Positions 50,981 to 60,316 of a stretch of DNA of 64,000 bases are shown in pieces. Both the position numbers and the translations under genes were made by a program. Location: the NCBI RefSeq assembly GCF_044464525.1, contig NZ_JBIQLE010000005.1, forward strand, positions 62,001-126,000, written 5' to 3'. This stretch comes from Pusillimonas sp044464525 (lineage in GTDB: Bacteria; Pseudomonadota; Gammaproteobacteria; Burkholderiales; Burkholderiaceae_B). Within the stretch, counting starts at the first letter, position 1. Each line of letters starts with the position of its first letter. The notes under the pieces were generated by a model. That model had not been told where the DNA came from, ran no database searches, and worked only from the letters and a program-made list of their open reading frames with translations.

Positions 50981-51694
50981 TTATAACGTGCCTGCCAACT
51001 GATACCGGCTTCCCGGATACCACATGGTCGCCACCGACGCCACTTGATCCTGCGACAGCGTCGTGCGTTTAAGCACCAGGCACGGCTCGCCTTCCGGAAT
51101 ATGCAGCATTCGCGCTATTTCGTGCGGTGCGCTCATCGCCTCGACGCTATACCGCACACCCTGAAGCGGCGCCACGACCATTAGATATTCGTTCGGTGTG
51201 GTGGCCGCGAAGTCTTGCTCCAGATAGTCGGGAGCCACTACGGCATTCACCCACCGGTCTTCCACTTGTATGGGCACGCCGTTGTCCAAGTGCACGATTA
51301 CCGAATGGAATAAAGCATGACCCGCCGAGACGCCGAAGCGATGGGTGAAAGGCTCTTGCGCATTGTGTTGTTCGAGCAAATGCACTTCACAACTATGCTC
51401 GTGGCCCCGATCACGCACCTCATCGGCAATGCTCTTGATGGCTATCAGGGTGGCCTGATACTTCTGTTTTGCCACGAAAGTTCCTGAGCCCTGCACCCTC
51501 GTCAAGACCTCTTCGGCGGTCAGCTCTTTTACGGCACGATTGACTGTCATGCGCGATACGCCGAATTTCTTGACCAGCGCCTGTTCGGTCGGAACCACGT
51601 CCCCTTCTTTCCAGCGGCCTTTTTGTATCCCTGCGAGCAGATAATTCTTGATGCGCAGGTATCGGGGCATTGTCTCCTCTTTCTTGCTGCTCAC
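50981..51694 (-). CDS. hutC: Histidine utilisation repressor HutC (GntR family)
   Basis: A 237-residue GntR protein of the HutC subfamily. The winged helix (about residues 10-75) has WKEGDVVPTEQALVKKFGVSRMTVNRAVKELTAE, and the UTRA ligand domain has VPIQVEDRWVNAVVAPDYLEQDF and SVEAMSAPHEIARML, typical of HutC, which responds to urocanate. GTG 51694 after AGGAG is used; ATG 51670 has its own AGGAG. It is divergent from the transporter and the hut genes, and a palindrome lies between. Confidence 0.88.
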   Translation of the reverse strand: MSSKKEETMPRYLRIKNYLLAGIQKGRWKEGDVVPTEQALVKKFGVSRMTVNRAVKELTAEEVLTRVQGSGTFVAKQKYQATLIAIKSIADEVRDRGHEHSCEVHLLEQHNAQEPFTHRFGVSAGHALFHSVIVHLDNGVPIQVEDRWVNAVVAPDYLEQDFAATTPNEYLMVVAPLQGVRYSVEAMSAPHEIARMLHIPEGEPCLVLKRTTLSQDQVASVATMWYPGSRYQLAGTL

Positions 51695-51755
51695 ATTTTC
51701 TCCTGGAAAACACTATTGATGTAACAGATGTTATTTGATAGAGTTGTATCTGGCA

Positions 51756-51773
51756 AAGTTGTATAGACAACTT
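51756..51773. promoter_or_regulatory. Candidate HutC operator
   Basis: AAGTTGT-ATAG-ACAACTT: a perfect inverted repeat of 7-base arms, between hutC and the transporter gene. A degenerate half site (AGTTGTATCTGGCAA) lies at 51742-51756. A urocanate-relieved HutC block of both directions is inferred from the gene order. Confidence 0.6.
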
Positions 51774-51818
51774 ATCACAACTTAATGCGCACGTGGTCAA
51801 CTATCAGGAGACACAACA

Positions 51819-52970
51819 ATGAAACGATTCATAACCACCGGCAAGCTTGCGCTGGCCGTAGCGGTATCCGCAGCCTTCGCCGCACCAACTGCCTTGGCCG
51901 ACATCAAGATCGGGCTCAACGTCCCCCTTACCGGCTTTGCCGCATTTGACGGAAACTCGGCCCACATAGGCGCACAGCTTGCCGTCGAGAAAGCCAATGC
52001 CGAAGGCGGCGTTAACGGTGAAAAGATCGAACTCATCGCCTACGACGACCAGGCATCGGCCAAGGAAGCCACGCCGGTAGCCACCAAGCTCATCGAACGC
52101 GACAAGGTCGTGGGCGCCGTCTCCGGCTCTTACTCGGCGGCCACTCGCCCGGCCGCGCAGATATTCCAGGCCGCCGAAGTGCCCTACGTGGTCGCCTACT
52201 CCATCGACCCCAGCGTTACTCAAACCGGCAACTACATGTTCCGCGTATCATCCATGGGCGAAGTCCAGGGGCGCGGTGGCGCCAAGCTGGTCAACGAACT
52301 GGGCAAGAAACGGGTGGTGCTGGTCACGCTTAAGAACGACTTTGGCCAAACCCTGGCCAGGGGTTTCAAAGAGGGCGCGAAGAAATTCGATCTGGACATC
52401 GTCAGCGAGTACGAATACGACATCAAAGACCGCCAGTTCGGTTCGCTGATCGCCAAGGTAAAGTCTGACAACCCGGAAGCCATTTACGCCTCGGGCTATT
52501 ATTTCAACGCCGGCCCGCTGGTTTCGCAGATGCGCGCCGCAGGCGTAACGGTGCCCATCATCGGCCAAGAAGGCTACGACAGCGAAAAATTCATCGAGAT
52601 CGCCGGCAAGGCCTCCGAAGGCACCCTGCTGGTCACCTCGCTGGATCGCGATTCCGACGTTGCTGAAACCAAAGAGTTCCTCGAGAAGTTCCGCGAAAAG
52701 GCCGGCTTCGGCGCCGACATGGTGGGGGCCTCCACCTACACGGCAACGGCCATCCTGATCGAAGGCCTGCGCAAGACCAACGGCAAGGGCGGCGCCGAGC
52801 TGCGTGACGCCATCGCCGAGGGCAGCTACACCATGCCCATCGGCAAGCTCGAGTTCAATGACCTGCATGAAGTCAGCAAAGACCTTCAGGTACAGGTCGT
52901 GAAAGACGGCGCGTTCCATCGCCACTCGGTGCTGCACGATCCAGAACTGCTCGCGCCCCCCAGCAAATAA
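51819..52970 (+). CDS. ABC transporter substrate-binding protein, LIV type (transporter 2)
   Basis: A 383-residue periplasmic binding protein. Signal peptide residues 1-27 end in ALA-D. The mature start IKIGLNVPLTGFAAFDG, then GAVSGSYSAATRPAAQIFQ, is typical of branched-chain amino acid-like receptors. It lies between hutC and hutU, with four transporter genes after it. Histidine or urocanate is therefore the likely ligand, although the family also covers Leu/Ile/Val. The start has GGAG at 9 bases. A stem-loop follows the gene. Confidence 0.92.
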   Translation: MKRFITTGKLALAVAVSAAFAAPTALADIKIGLNVPLTGFAAFDGNSAHIGAQLAVEKANAEGGVNGEKIELIAYDDQASAKEATPVATKLIERDKVVGAVSGSYSAATRPAAQIFQAAEVPYVVAYSIDPSVTQTGNYMFRVSSMGEVQGRGGAKLVNELGKKRVVLVTLKNDFGQTLARGFKEGAKKFDLDIVSEYEYDIKDRQFGSLIAKVKSDNPEAIYASGYYFNAGPLVSQMRAAGVTVPIIGQEGYDSEKFIEIAGKASEGTLLVTSLDRDSDVAETKEFLEKFREKAGFGADMVGASTYTATAILIEGLRKTNGKGGAELRDAIAEGSYTMPIGKLEFNDLHEVSKDLQVQVVKDGAFHRHSVLHDPELLAPPSK

Positions 52971-52982
52971 GCTTCACGTACA

Positions 52983-53005
52983 GCGCGCCGCGCGGGGCGG
53001 CGCGC
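52983..53005. terminator. Stem-loop between binding-protein and permease genes (transporter 2)
   Basis: GCGCGCCGC (52983-52991) pairs with GCGGCGCGC (52997-53005), with the five-base loop GCGGG. No U-tract follows. It mirrors the stem-loops after the first transporter's binding-protein gene. Confidence 0.7.
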
Positions 53006-53078
53006 GCATCCTCCAAGAAAGCGCACAACCGCCCGGTACCGCGGCCACCGCTTCAATAAGATCAATCCAGGAGCCACT

Positions 53079-53942
53079 ATGCTCTTTGTCGAGCTCGTTG
53101 CGCAAGGACTGGTGCAGGGTAGTATTTACGCCCTCATCGCCCTTGGCCTAACCCTGGTGTACGGGCTGCTGCGCATCCTGCACATCGCCCATGCCGCCCT
53201 GTTCACGCTGGGCGGATACATCGGCGTCATCGCCACCAATGCCACGGGAAGCCTGACGCTTGCCTGTATCGCCGCCATGATAGGCGCGGGCATCGTGGGC
53301 GTGATCATCTATCGCCTTTGCTACGAACCCATATTGAATCAGCCGCCCTTCGTCGCGCTGATTGCTTCCATCGGGCTATACATCGCCTTTGAAGAGGCCT
53401 TCCGAATTCTGTTCGGCGCAGCCGGCCTTACTTACGATTCGCCGCCATTGCAAGAATATGTGCATGTGTTCGGCGGGCTGCACTTCAGCCTGGCCGAGCT
53501 CATGGTCATGGGCAGTTCCTTGGCCATCATCGCGGCCCTTGGCTATCTGCAAACCCATACCCGTATCGGCATCGCGTGCCAGGCAACCGTATCCGATCCG
53601 CAAATGGCGCAATCCTTCGGCATTCGCCTGCGCACAGTGCGCGATCTGAACTTCTTCGTCGGCTCGGCGCTGGCCGGCTTTGCCGGAGTTTGGGTCGCTC
53701 TGCTCAACAACCTTGTCGAACCCACCATGGGCAGTGTTCCGTCATACAAGGCGCTGGCCATTATCGTGCTGGGCGGCATGGGTTCGGTACGCGGCACGCT
53801 GCTGGCATCACTGGTGCTGGGTGTGGTCGAATCCTTCGGCACCATCTATCTCGACCATCTACTCGATCGCAACGCCATTGCTTTCGCCCTGCTCATTCTC
53901 GTACTCATGGTCCGTCCCCAGGGACTTTTCGCACGACGCTAG
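53079..53942 (+). CDS. livH: LIV-type ABC permease LivH (transporter 2)
   Basis: A 287-residue membrane permease with about eight helices. GSIYALIALGLTLVYGLLRILHIAHAALFTLGGYIG matches LivH, in which the usual NLAHG is here HIAHA. The LAIIVLGGMGSVRGTLLASLVLGVVES segment is the cytoplasmic coupling loop. AGGAG lies before the start. Its stop is 9 bases before livM. It shares the operon with hutU, hutG and hutI. Confidence 0.92.
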   Translation: MLFVELVAQGLVQGSIYALIALGLTLVYGLLRILHIAHAALFTLGGYIGVIATNATGSLTLACIAAMIGAGIVGVIIYRLCYEPILNQPPFVALIASIGLYIAFEEAFRILFGAAGLTYDSPPLQEYVHVFGGLHFSLAELMVMGSSLAIIAALGYLQTHTRIGIACQATVSDPQMAQSFGIRLRTVRDLNFFVGSALAGFAGVWVALLNNLVEPTMGSVPSYKALAIIVLGGMGSVRGTLLASLVLGVVESFGTIYLDHLLDRNAIAFALLILVLMVRPQGLFARR

Positions 53943-53951
53943 GAGACGCAC

Positions 53952-54821
53952 ATGGCATATGAAATTTCTTTACTTACCGCCATGGGAATCAGCGTCATCT
54001 TTGCGCTGTCCCTCAACCTCATAACCGGTTTTTGCGGCCAGATCAGCCTCGGCCACGCCGCTTTCCTGGGCATCGGCGCCTATACCTCGGCCATACTGTG
54101 CAAGGCGGGTGTACCATTTTTCGCCACCCTTCCCATTGGCATGCTGCTTGCCGGCATAGTGGGCGTCATCGTCGGGCTTACAAGTCTGCGTGTACGCGAC
54201 GACTTCCTGGCCATCACCACCATGGGGGTCGTATTCCTGTTCGTGGGCATCGTGCGCCAGCAAGAATGGCTGGGCGGTGAAATGGGGCTCTCGGGCATTC
54301 CGGGTTCCGGCCTCGACCGCGTGGGTTTCATGTGGCTGTCGCTGGGGTTGGCCGCGCTGGTTGCCGTCTTCTGCATCTACATCCAGAAATCCTGGATGGG
54401 CCGCGTGTTCAACGGCATAGCCGAAGACGAGGACACCATGCGCGTGCTTGGCATCGACGTTCCCCGCTACAAGCTTGCGGCGTTCGCCATGGGCACAGCC
54501 ATAGCCGGCCTGGCCGGCGGGCTGTACGGCCAGCACTTCAAATACATCGGCCCCGAAAGCTTCGGCTTCATCGAGTCGATCACCGTGCTGTCCATGGTGG
54601 TCTTCGGCGGCATCGGTTCTGTTCCCGGCGTAATTTTCGGCGCCGCTTTGCTTTCGGCCCTGCCGGCCTGGTTCCAGGTCATCGGCGACTACAAGCTGCT
54701 GGTCTACGGCGGTGTGTTGTTCCTGATGATGCGCTTTTCTCCGGGCGGCGTGGCGGGCATTGTCCGCGCCCTGCTGCGCCGCCGCGCAGGCAAAGGCCAA
54801 ACCGAAGGAGCACGCTTATGA
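53952..54821 (+). CDS. livM: LIV-type ABC permease LivM (transporter 2)
   Basis: A 289-residue membrane permease with eight or more helices. ALSLNLITGFCGQISLGHAAFLGIGAYTSAIL holds the full LivM signature (G-x-x-G-x-x-S-L-G-H), in contrast to the altered one in transporter 1. LRVRDDFLAITTMGVVFLF and VLSMVVFGGIGSVPGVIFGA are the later elements. Its stop overlaps the livG start (ATGA). It pairs with LivH in the hut-linked transporter. Confidence 0.93.
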   Translation: MAYEISLLTAMGISVIFALSLNLITGFCGQISLGHAAFLGIGAYTSAILCKAGVPFFATLPIGMLLAGIVGVIVGLTSLRVRDDFLAITTMGVVFLFVGIVRQQEWLGGEMGLSGIPGSGLDRVGFMWLSLGLAALVAVFCIYIQKSWMGRVFNGIAEDEDTMRVLGIDVPRYKLAAFAMGTAIAGLAGGLYGQHFKYIGPESFGFIESITVLSMVVFGGIGSVPGVIFGAALLSALPAWFQVIGDYKLLVYGGVLFLMMRFSPGGVAGIVRALLRRRAGKGQTEGARL

Positions 54822-55606
54822 CCGCCGACACGACTTTACTTCGCGTAAACGGGGTCACGGTGCAGTTCGGCGGCCTCAAAGCCGTCGACGACGTATCGTT
54901 CGACGTTCGCCAGGGCGAGTTGCTTGGCTTGATCGGTCCCAACGGGGCCGGCAAGACCACGCTGATGCGAGCCATCACAGGGGTGGTTACAGCCAACATG
55001 GGCGCCATCCACCTTGGCGAGCACAAGTTGAACGGCCTGCCCACACACCAGCGCATCCGACGAGGGCTGGCCTTCTCGCAGCAATTGGTACGGCCGTTTC
55101 GCGACATTTCCGTGCTGGACAACGTCGCCCTGGCTGCCGGCAGCGCCCACACCCACTCGCCCCTGAAAGCGCTGCTGCACACCAGTTCCAGCCATGAGCG
55201 CGACATTGCGCGCCGCATGCTTGAGCGAGTCGGCATCGCCCAGCACGCCGACCAAATGCCCGGCATCCAGCCGCTGGGCGTACTGAAGCGTCTTGAAGTC
55301 GCCCGAGCCCTGGCACAAGAGCCCAAGCTGCTGCTGCTGGATGAGCCTTTGGCGGGCCTGAACTCCAAAGAGGCGGCCACGCTGGCGGACACCATTGCCG
55401 AAATCAATCGGCAAGGGGTAACCACCATCCTCATCGAACACAACCTGGGCGAAGTCATGCGTATCTGCCATCGGCTGGTGGTGCTGGACAACGGCCGCCA
55501 CATCGCCAGCGGTCCGCCGCGCGAAGTCATGCAGCAACCGCAGGTGCGTGCCGCCTACCTGGGCGCCGAAGCAAATGCCGACACCACGGAGGAACAAGGT
55601 GCTTGA
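54818..55606 (+). CDS. livG: LIV-type ABC ATPase LivG (transporter 2)
   Basis: A 262-residue ATPase. Walker A GPNGAGKT (about residues 40-47), Walker B LLLLDEPLAGLN and IEHNLGEVM. The signature is LGVLKRLEVARAL instead of LSGG. This is common in LivG-type subunits. The last 20 residues (AEANADTTEEQGA) form an acidic tail. The start at 54818 overlaps the livM stop; longer in-frame sequence belongs to livM. The stop lies in the livF start region. Confidence 0.92.
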   Translation: MTADTTLLRVNGVTVQFGGLKAVDDVSFDVRQGELLGLIGPNGAGKTTLMRAITGVVTANMGAIHLGEHKLNGLPTHQRIRRGLAFSQQLVRPFRDISVLDNVALAAGSAHTHSPLKALLHTSSSHERDIARRMLERVGIAQHADQMPGIQPLGVLKRLEVARALAQEPKLLLLDEPLAGLNSKEAATLADTIAEINRQGVTTILIEHNLGEVMRICHRLVVLDNGRHIASGPPREVMQQPQVRAAYLGAEANADTTEEQGA

Positions 55607-56303
55607 GTTAAAAAACCTGACCTGCGGCTACGGCACGTTCGAAGCCGTATCCAACCTGTCGCTGACGCTGGAACCGGCAACCATCACCGCCCTGGTGGGT
55701 GCCAATGGCGCCGGAAAATCGTCCACCCTTATGTGCATCGCCGGCCACGTCCAATTGCATGGCGGCGCCATCATGTTCGAGGGCCGTGACATCAGCGCCT
55801 TGCCGCCGGCCGACCGAGTGCGCCTGGGCTTGGCCATTTCCCCCGAGGGACGCCGGCTGTTCAAAGATCTAAGCGTCGAAGACAACCTGCGCGTGGGCGG
55901 TATGATCCGGCCCAAGACCGATTTCGCCGAAGACCGCGACAAAGTGCTGGCGTTGTTTCCGCGCCTGGGCGAGCGCCTGGGCTCTCTGGCCGGCAACCTA
56001 TCGGGCGGCGAACAGCAGATGCTTGCTATCGGGCGCGCCCTTATGGCGCGGCCCAAGCTGATCATGATCGACGAGCTTTCGCTTGGCCTTATGCCCAAGA
56101 TCATCGACCTGTGCTACCACGCCCTGCAAAAATTGCGCGCTGAAGGCCTGACCATCTTGCTGGTCGAACAAAACACCGACCGTGCGCTTAGCGTGGCAGA
56201 CCAGGTCTGCGTGCTGGAATCCGGTCGAACTGTATGGCAGGGCAGCGCACAAGACGCCGCCAAAGACCCCGACCTGGCCGCTGCGTATCTGGGCCTGCAT
56301 TAA
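55599..56303 (+). CDS. livF: LIV-type ABC ATPase LivF (transporter 2)
   Basis: A 234-residue ATPase. It starts at GTG 55599, inside the end of livG, after CGGAGGAACAAG. Walker A is GANGAGKS, the signature is LSGGEQQM, and Walker B is LIMIDELSLGL, where the usual DEP is DEL. AISPEGRRLFKDL is the LivF-type segment. It ends 72 bases before hutU, so transporter and enzymes probably form one transcript. Confidence 0.92.
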   Translation: MLELKNLTCGYGTFEAVSNLSLTLEPATITALVGANGAGKSSTLMCIAGHVQLHGGAIMFEGRDISALPPADRVRLGLAISPEGRRLFKDLSVEDNLRVGGMIRPKTDFAEDRDKVLALFPRLGERLGSLAGNLSGGEQQMLAIGRALMARPKLIMIDELSLGLMPKIIDLCYHALQKLRAEGLTILLVEQNTDRALSVADQVCVLESGRTVWQGSAQDAAKDPDLAAAYLGLH

Positions 56304-56375
56304 GCAACTCCATTGCGGGCTCGCGCGACAGCTGCACGCCGCCACGCCCGAGCAACAAAGAAAGAGGAAACGAGT

Positions 56376-58088
56376 ATGAACACCGCAACTGATCAACACG
56401 CAAGCGATCCGCGCTACGACGCCACACGCAAAATCCATGCTCCGCGCGGCGACAAGCTGACATGCAAGAACTGGATCAGCGAAGCAGCCTACCGGATGAT
56501 CCAGAACAACCTCGACGCCGAAGTGGCCGAAGACCCGCAACACCTGGTGGTGTACGGCGGCATTGGCCGGGCGGCGCGCAACTGGGAGTGCTACGACCAG
56601 ATTCTGACCGAGCTCAAGCAATTGGAAGAAGACGAGTCTTTGCTGGTGCAGTCCGGCAAGCCGGTGGGCGTGTTCAAGACCCATGCCGATGCGCCCCGGG
56701 TACTGATCGCGAACTCCAACCTGGTGCCGCAATGGGCCGATTGGGAGCACTTCAACGAACTGGACCGCAAGGGCCTCTTCATGTATGGCCAGATGACAGC
56801 CGGCAGCTGGATATATATTGGAAGCCAGGGCATCATCCAGGGCACCTATGAAACCTTCGTCGAAGCCGGCCGTCAGCACTTCAACGGCGACTGGTCAGGC
56901 CGCTGGATACTTACCGCCGGCCTGGGCGGCATGGGCGGAGCACAGCCACTGGCCGCCACGCTGGCCGGCGCGGTGTCGCTCAATATCGAATGCCAGCAAA
57001 GCCGCATCGACTTCCGGCTGCGCACGCGGTATGTCGACAAACAGGCCAAAGATCTCGACGAAGCGCTGGCCATGGTGCGCTACCACTGTGAACGCAAAGA
57101 GGCCGTTTCCATCGCCCTGCTGGGCAACGCGGCTGAAATTCTGCCCGAGCTGGCGCGCCGCGCCAAAGAGGGTGGCATGAAACCGGATCTGGTCACCGAC
57201 CAGACCTCCGCCCACGACCTGGTCAACGGCTATCTGCCCATGGGCTGGACGCTTGAGCAGTGGGAGGCCGCGCGTAAAGACTCTTCACAGCACGCCGAAC
57301 TTACCTCTCGCGCCCGCGAATCCTGCGCGGTTCACGTACAGGCCATGCTCGACTTCCATGCCATGGGCATACCCACTGTCGACTACGGCAACAACATCCG
57401 CCAGGTCGCGTCCGATGCGGGCGTGTCAAACGCCTTCGATTTCCCGGGTTTCGTGCCCGCCTATATCCGGCCGCTGTTTTGCGAAGGCAAGGGCCCTTTC
57501 CGCTGGGTGGCGCTGTCGGGCGACCCCGAAGACATCTACAAGACCGACGCCAAGATCAAAGAACTCTTTCCCGAGAACAAGCCCGTGACCCATTGGCTGG
57601 ACATGGCGCGCGAGCGCATCGCCTTCCAGGGCCTGCCCTCGCGCATCTGCTGGCTTGGCCTGGGCGAGCGACACGTCGCCGGCCTGGCATTCAACGAAAT
57701 GGTGCGCACGGGTGAACTGAAGGCGCCCATCGTCATCGGGCGCGACCACCTGGACACCGGCTCAGTGGCCAGCCCCAACCGCGAGACCGAAGCCATGCGC
57801 GATGGCACTGATGCAGTTTCCGACTGGCCGTTGCTTAACGCCTTGCTCAACACCGCGGGCGGCGCCAGCTGGGTGTCTTTCCACCACGGTGGCGGAGTGG
57901 GCATGGGCTACTCGCAGCATGCCGGCATGGTCATCGTGGCCGACGGCAGCGACGCAGCGGCCAAGCGGCTCGAGCGCGTTCTGATCAATGACTGCGGCTC
58001 GGGCGTCATGCGCCACGCCGATGCCGGTTACCAGGCTGCCATCGATTGCGCCAAGCGCTTCGGCCTGCAGCTTCCCATGATCAAATAA
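56376..58088 (+). CDS. hutU: Urocanate hydratase
   Basis: A 570-residue NAD-dependent urocanase that turns urocanate into imidazolonepropionate, step two of histidine breakdown. MYGQMTAGSWIYIGSQGIIQGTYETF, WILTAGLGGMGGAQPLAA (NAD fold) and IVIGRDHLDTGSVASPNRETEAM are typical. GASWVSFHHGGGVGMGYSQHAG near the C-terminus is the best-kept family block. The start at 56376 has GAGGAAA. It follows the transporter genes and is followed by hutG. Confidence 0.95.
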   Translation: MNTATDQHASDPRYDATRKIHAPRGDKLTCKNWISEAAYRMIQNNLDAEVAEDPQHLVVYGGIGRAARNWECYDQILTELKQLEEDESLLVQSGKPVGVFKTHADAPRVLIANSNLVPQWADWEHFNELDRKGLFMYGQMTAGSWIYIGSQGIIQGTYETFVEAGRQHFNGDWSGRWILTAGLGGMGGAQPLAATLAGAVSLNIECQQSRIDFRLRTRYVDKQAKDLDEALAMVRYHCERKEAVSIALLGNAAEILPELARRAKEGGMKPDLVTDQTSAHDLVNGYLPMGWTLEQWEAARKDSSQHAELTSRARESCAVHVQAMLDFHAMGIPTVDYGNNIRQVASDAGVSNAFDFPGFVPAYIRPLFCEGKGPFRWVALSGDPEDIYKTDAKIKELFPENKPVTHWLDMARERIAFQGLPSRICWLGLGERHVAGLAFNEMVRTGELKAPIVIGRDHLDTGSVASPNRETEAMRDGTDAVSDWPLLNALLNTAGGASWVSFHHGGGVGMGYSQHAGMVIVADGSDAAAKRLERVLINDCGSGVMRHADAGYQAAIDCAKRFGLQLPMIK

Positions 58089-58100
58089 AGCGATACCGCC

Positions 58101-59069
58101 ATGCTTATACCCGCCGACATGACGCAATGGAAGGGCCGCACCGACGCAGCCGAGGGCCCCGCCGGACAGCGCTGGCACCAGGCTGTGCGGCCCCTGTCAG
58201 GCGACGCCGGCCAAGGCGTCGTGCTGACGGGCTTTGCTTGCGACGCCGGAGTACAGCGCAATCATGGCCGGCCCGGCGCCCGCAAGGGGCCGGCCGCCAT
58301 CCGGGCCATGTTAAGCAATATGCCGGTCAATCAATGCAAGCAGATTTTCGACGCCGGCGACGTCGTCCCGCAAGCCATCGGTGCGCACGACGGGCTCGAA
58401 CAGGCGCAGGACGAACTTTCTGAACACCTGGCCGGCGTGCTCAAGCATGGCCACCTTCCTATTACGCTGGGAGGCGGCCACGAAATCGCCTTCGGGTCGT
58501 TCGAAGGGCTTGCCCGTCATCTTGCTGCGCAACATCAAACCGCGCCCCGTGTCGGCATCATCAATCTCGACGCACACTTCGACCTGCGGCAGGCCGAGCA
58601 CGCCAGTTCAGGAACACCGTTTCGCCAAATTGCCGAAACTTGCGAACAGCGGGGCTGGGACTTCAACTATTGCTGTCTGGGCGTAAGCCAATTCGCCAAT
58701 ACCCAAGCTCTATTCGACCGTGCGTCGTCGCTGGGCGTTGAATGGCTGCTCGATGAAGAAATGGGCATTACCGACCGCACCGCCGTGCTCTTGCGGCTGG
58801 ACGCTTTCCTGCACAGCGTCGACCATGTTTATTTCACCATCTGCCTGGATGTACTACCAGCCTACGTTGCGCCCGGCGTCAGCGCGCCCGCCGCCCGAGG
58901 GGTTCCCCTCGAGGTGGTGGAAGCCCTGGCCGACCATGTGGCGGCATCGGGCAAAATGCGCCTGGCCGACATTGCCGAACTCAATCCTGATTTCGACATC
59001 GATAATCGCAGCGCGCGCGTCGCCGCCCGCCTGGTCGCGCGCATCGCCAATCAATCGAGCGCACTATGA
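58101..59069 (+). CDS. hutG: Formimidoylglutamase
   Basis: A 322-residue arginase-fold Mn enzyme that splits N-formimidoyl-glutamate to glutamate and formamide. The metal motifs are readable: LGGGHEIAFGS, IINLDAHFDLRQ and CLDVLPAYVAPGV. GACxRNxGRPGARKGP-like residues at the N-terminus (VQRNHGRPGARKGP) belong to the family. Its end overlaps hutI by four bases. Presence of this HutG means a four-step pathway, without the HutF branch. Confidence 0.93.
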   Translation: MLIPADMTQWKGRTDAAEGPAGQRWHQAVRPLSGDAGQGVVLTGFACDAGVQRNHGRPGARKGPAAIRAMLSNMPVNQCKQIFDAGDVVPQAIGAHDGLEQAQDELSEHLAGVLKHGHLPITLGGGHEIAFGSFEGLARHLAAQHQTAPRVGIINLDAHFDLRQAEHASSGTPFRQIAETCEQRGWDFNYCCLGVSQFANTQALFDRASSLGVEWLLDEEMGITDRTAVLLRLDAFLHSVDHVYFTICLDVLPAYVAPGVSAPAARGVPLEVVEALADHVAASGKMRLADIAELNPDFDIDNRSARVAARLVARIANQSSAL

Positions 59070-60316
59070 AAGATTCCGGCCCGAACTGGGACGCCCTGTG
59101 GGTAAACGTCAATCTTGCCACCATGAGCCCATCGGGCGGCTATGGTGAAATCCACGATGGAGCCATTGCGGTAAGGCAAGGAAAAATCGCCTGGCTGGGC
59201 AAACGCGGCGCCCTGCCGCGCGTGGCGCACGCCGCGCACGAACACGACGGCGGCGGAGCATGGCTGACACCCGGCCTTATCGATTGCCATACTCACATCA
59301 TTTATGCCGGCAATCGCAGCAACGAATGGGAAGCACGCCTTAACGGCGTGCCCTACGAGCAAATCGCGCGCGAAGGCGGGGGCATCGTCTCGACTGTGCG
59401 CGCCACCCGCGAAGCCGGCCTTGATGAGCTGCTGCGGCAAAGCCTGCCCAGGGTAAAGGCATTGATGGCCGAGGGCGTCACCACGCTGGAAATCAAATCC
59501 GGCTACGGCCTTGACCTGCCCACAGAACAGAAAATGCTGCAGGCGGCCCGCGAAATTGAAACGCGCCTGAAGCTGACAGTGCGAACCACATTTCTTGGAG
59601 CCCACGCGCTGCCTCCCGAATACGCGGCCCGGCCAGACGACTACATCGACGAAGTCTGTGAAAACATGTTGCCTGCTCTGGTCGAGCAAGGCCTGGTCGA
59701 CGCCGTTGACGCCTTTTGTGAAAGCATAGGCTTCACCCCTGCGCAGACCGAGCGCGTGTTCATGGCGGCCAAGCGACACGGCCTGCCTGTGAAGCTGCAC
59801 GCCGAGCAGTTGTCCGACCACGGCGGCGCCCAACTGGCAGCGCGCTACCAAGGGCTTTCCGCCGACCATCTGGAACACCTCTCGGCCGAAGGCATCACCG
59901 CCATGGCCGAGGCGGGCACGGTCGCGGTGCTGCTTCCGGGCGCCTTCTATTATCTGCGCGATACGCAATTGCCGCCGGTTCAGGGGCTGCGCGACGCCGG
60001 CGTGCCCATCGCGGTGGCCACCGACTGCAATCCGGGCACCTCGCCCATGACCTCGCTGCTGCTGGCCATGAACATGGGTTGCACCATCTTCCGCCTGACA
60101 CCTCAAGAAGCCCTGGCGGGAGCCACCATCAACGCGGCACGGGCATTGGGGCTTGCTGATTCCATAGGCAGCCTCGAACCGGGCAAGAACGCCGATTTTG
60201 CCCTATGGGAAATTGACCGGCCTGGCGACCTGGCCTATGCGATGGGGTTCAACCCCTGTGTCGCTATTGTGAAAAACGGCGCCATGCGCAACACAGAAAG
60301 CGCGCCGCGCACCTAA
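59066..60316 (+). CDS. hutI: Imidazolonepropionase
   Basis: A 416-residue amidohydrolase that opens 4-imidazolone-5-propionate to N-formimidoyl-glutamate. The metal motif is LIDCHTHIIYAGNRSNEWE, followed by GGGIVSTVRATREAG, LKLHAEQLSDHGGAQLAA and ATDCNPGTSPMTS, the full family set. It is cytosolic. The start overlaps the hutG stop (ATGA), and its own stop overlaps the stop of the convergent AraC gene by four bases. Confidence 0.94.
   Translation: MKDSGPNWDALWVNVNLATMSPSGGYGEIHDGAIAVRQGKIAWLGKRGALPRVAHAAHEHDGGGAWLTPGLIDCHTHIIYAGNRSNEWEARLNGVPYEQIAREGGGIVSTVRATREAGLDELLRQSLPRVKALMAEGVTTLEIKSGYGLDLPTEQKMLQAAREIETRLKLTVRTTFLGAHALPPEYAARPDDYIDEVCENMLPALVEQGLVDAVDAFCESIGFTPAQTERVFMAAKRHGLPVKLHAEQLSDHGGAQLAARYQGLSADHLEHLSAEGITAMAEAGTVAVLLPGAFYYLRDTQLPPVQGLRDAGVPIAVATDCNPGTSPMTSLLLAMNMGCTIFRLTPQEALAGATINAARALGLADSIGSLEPGKNADFALWEIDRPGDLAYAMGFNPCVAIVKNGAMRNTESAPRT

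Noticed and set aside
59066..60316. HutI amidohydrolase as the missing dihydroorotase
   Set aside because: Its motifs are those of imidazolonepropionase, and it is coupled to hutU and hutG.
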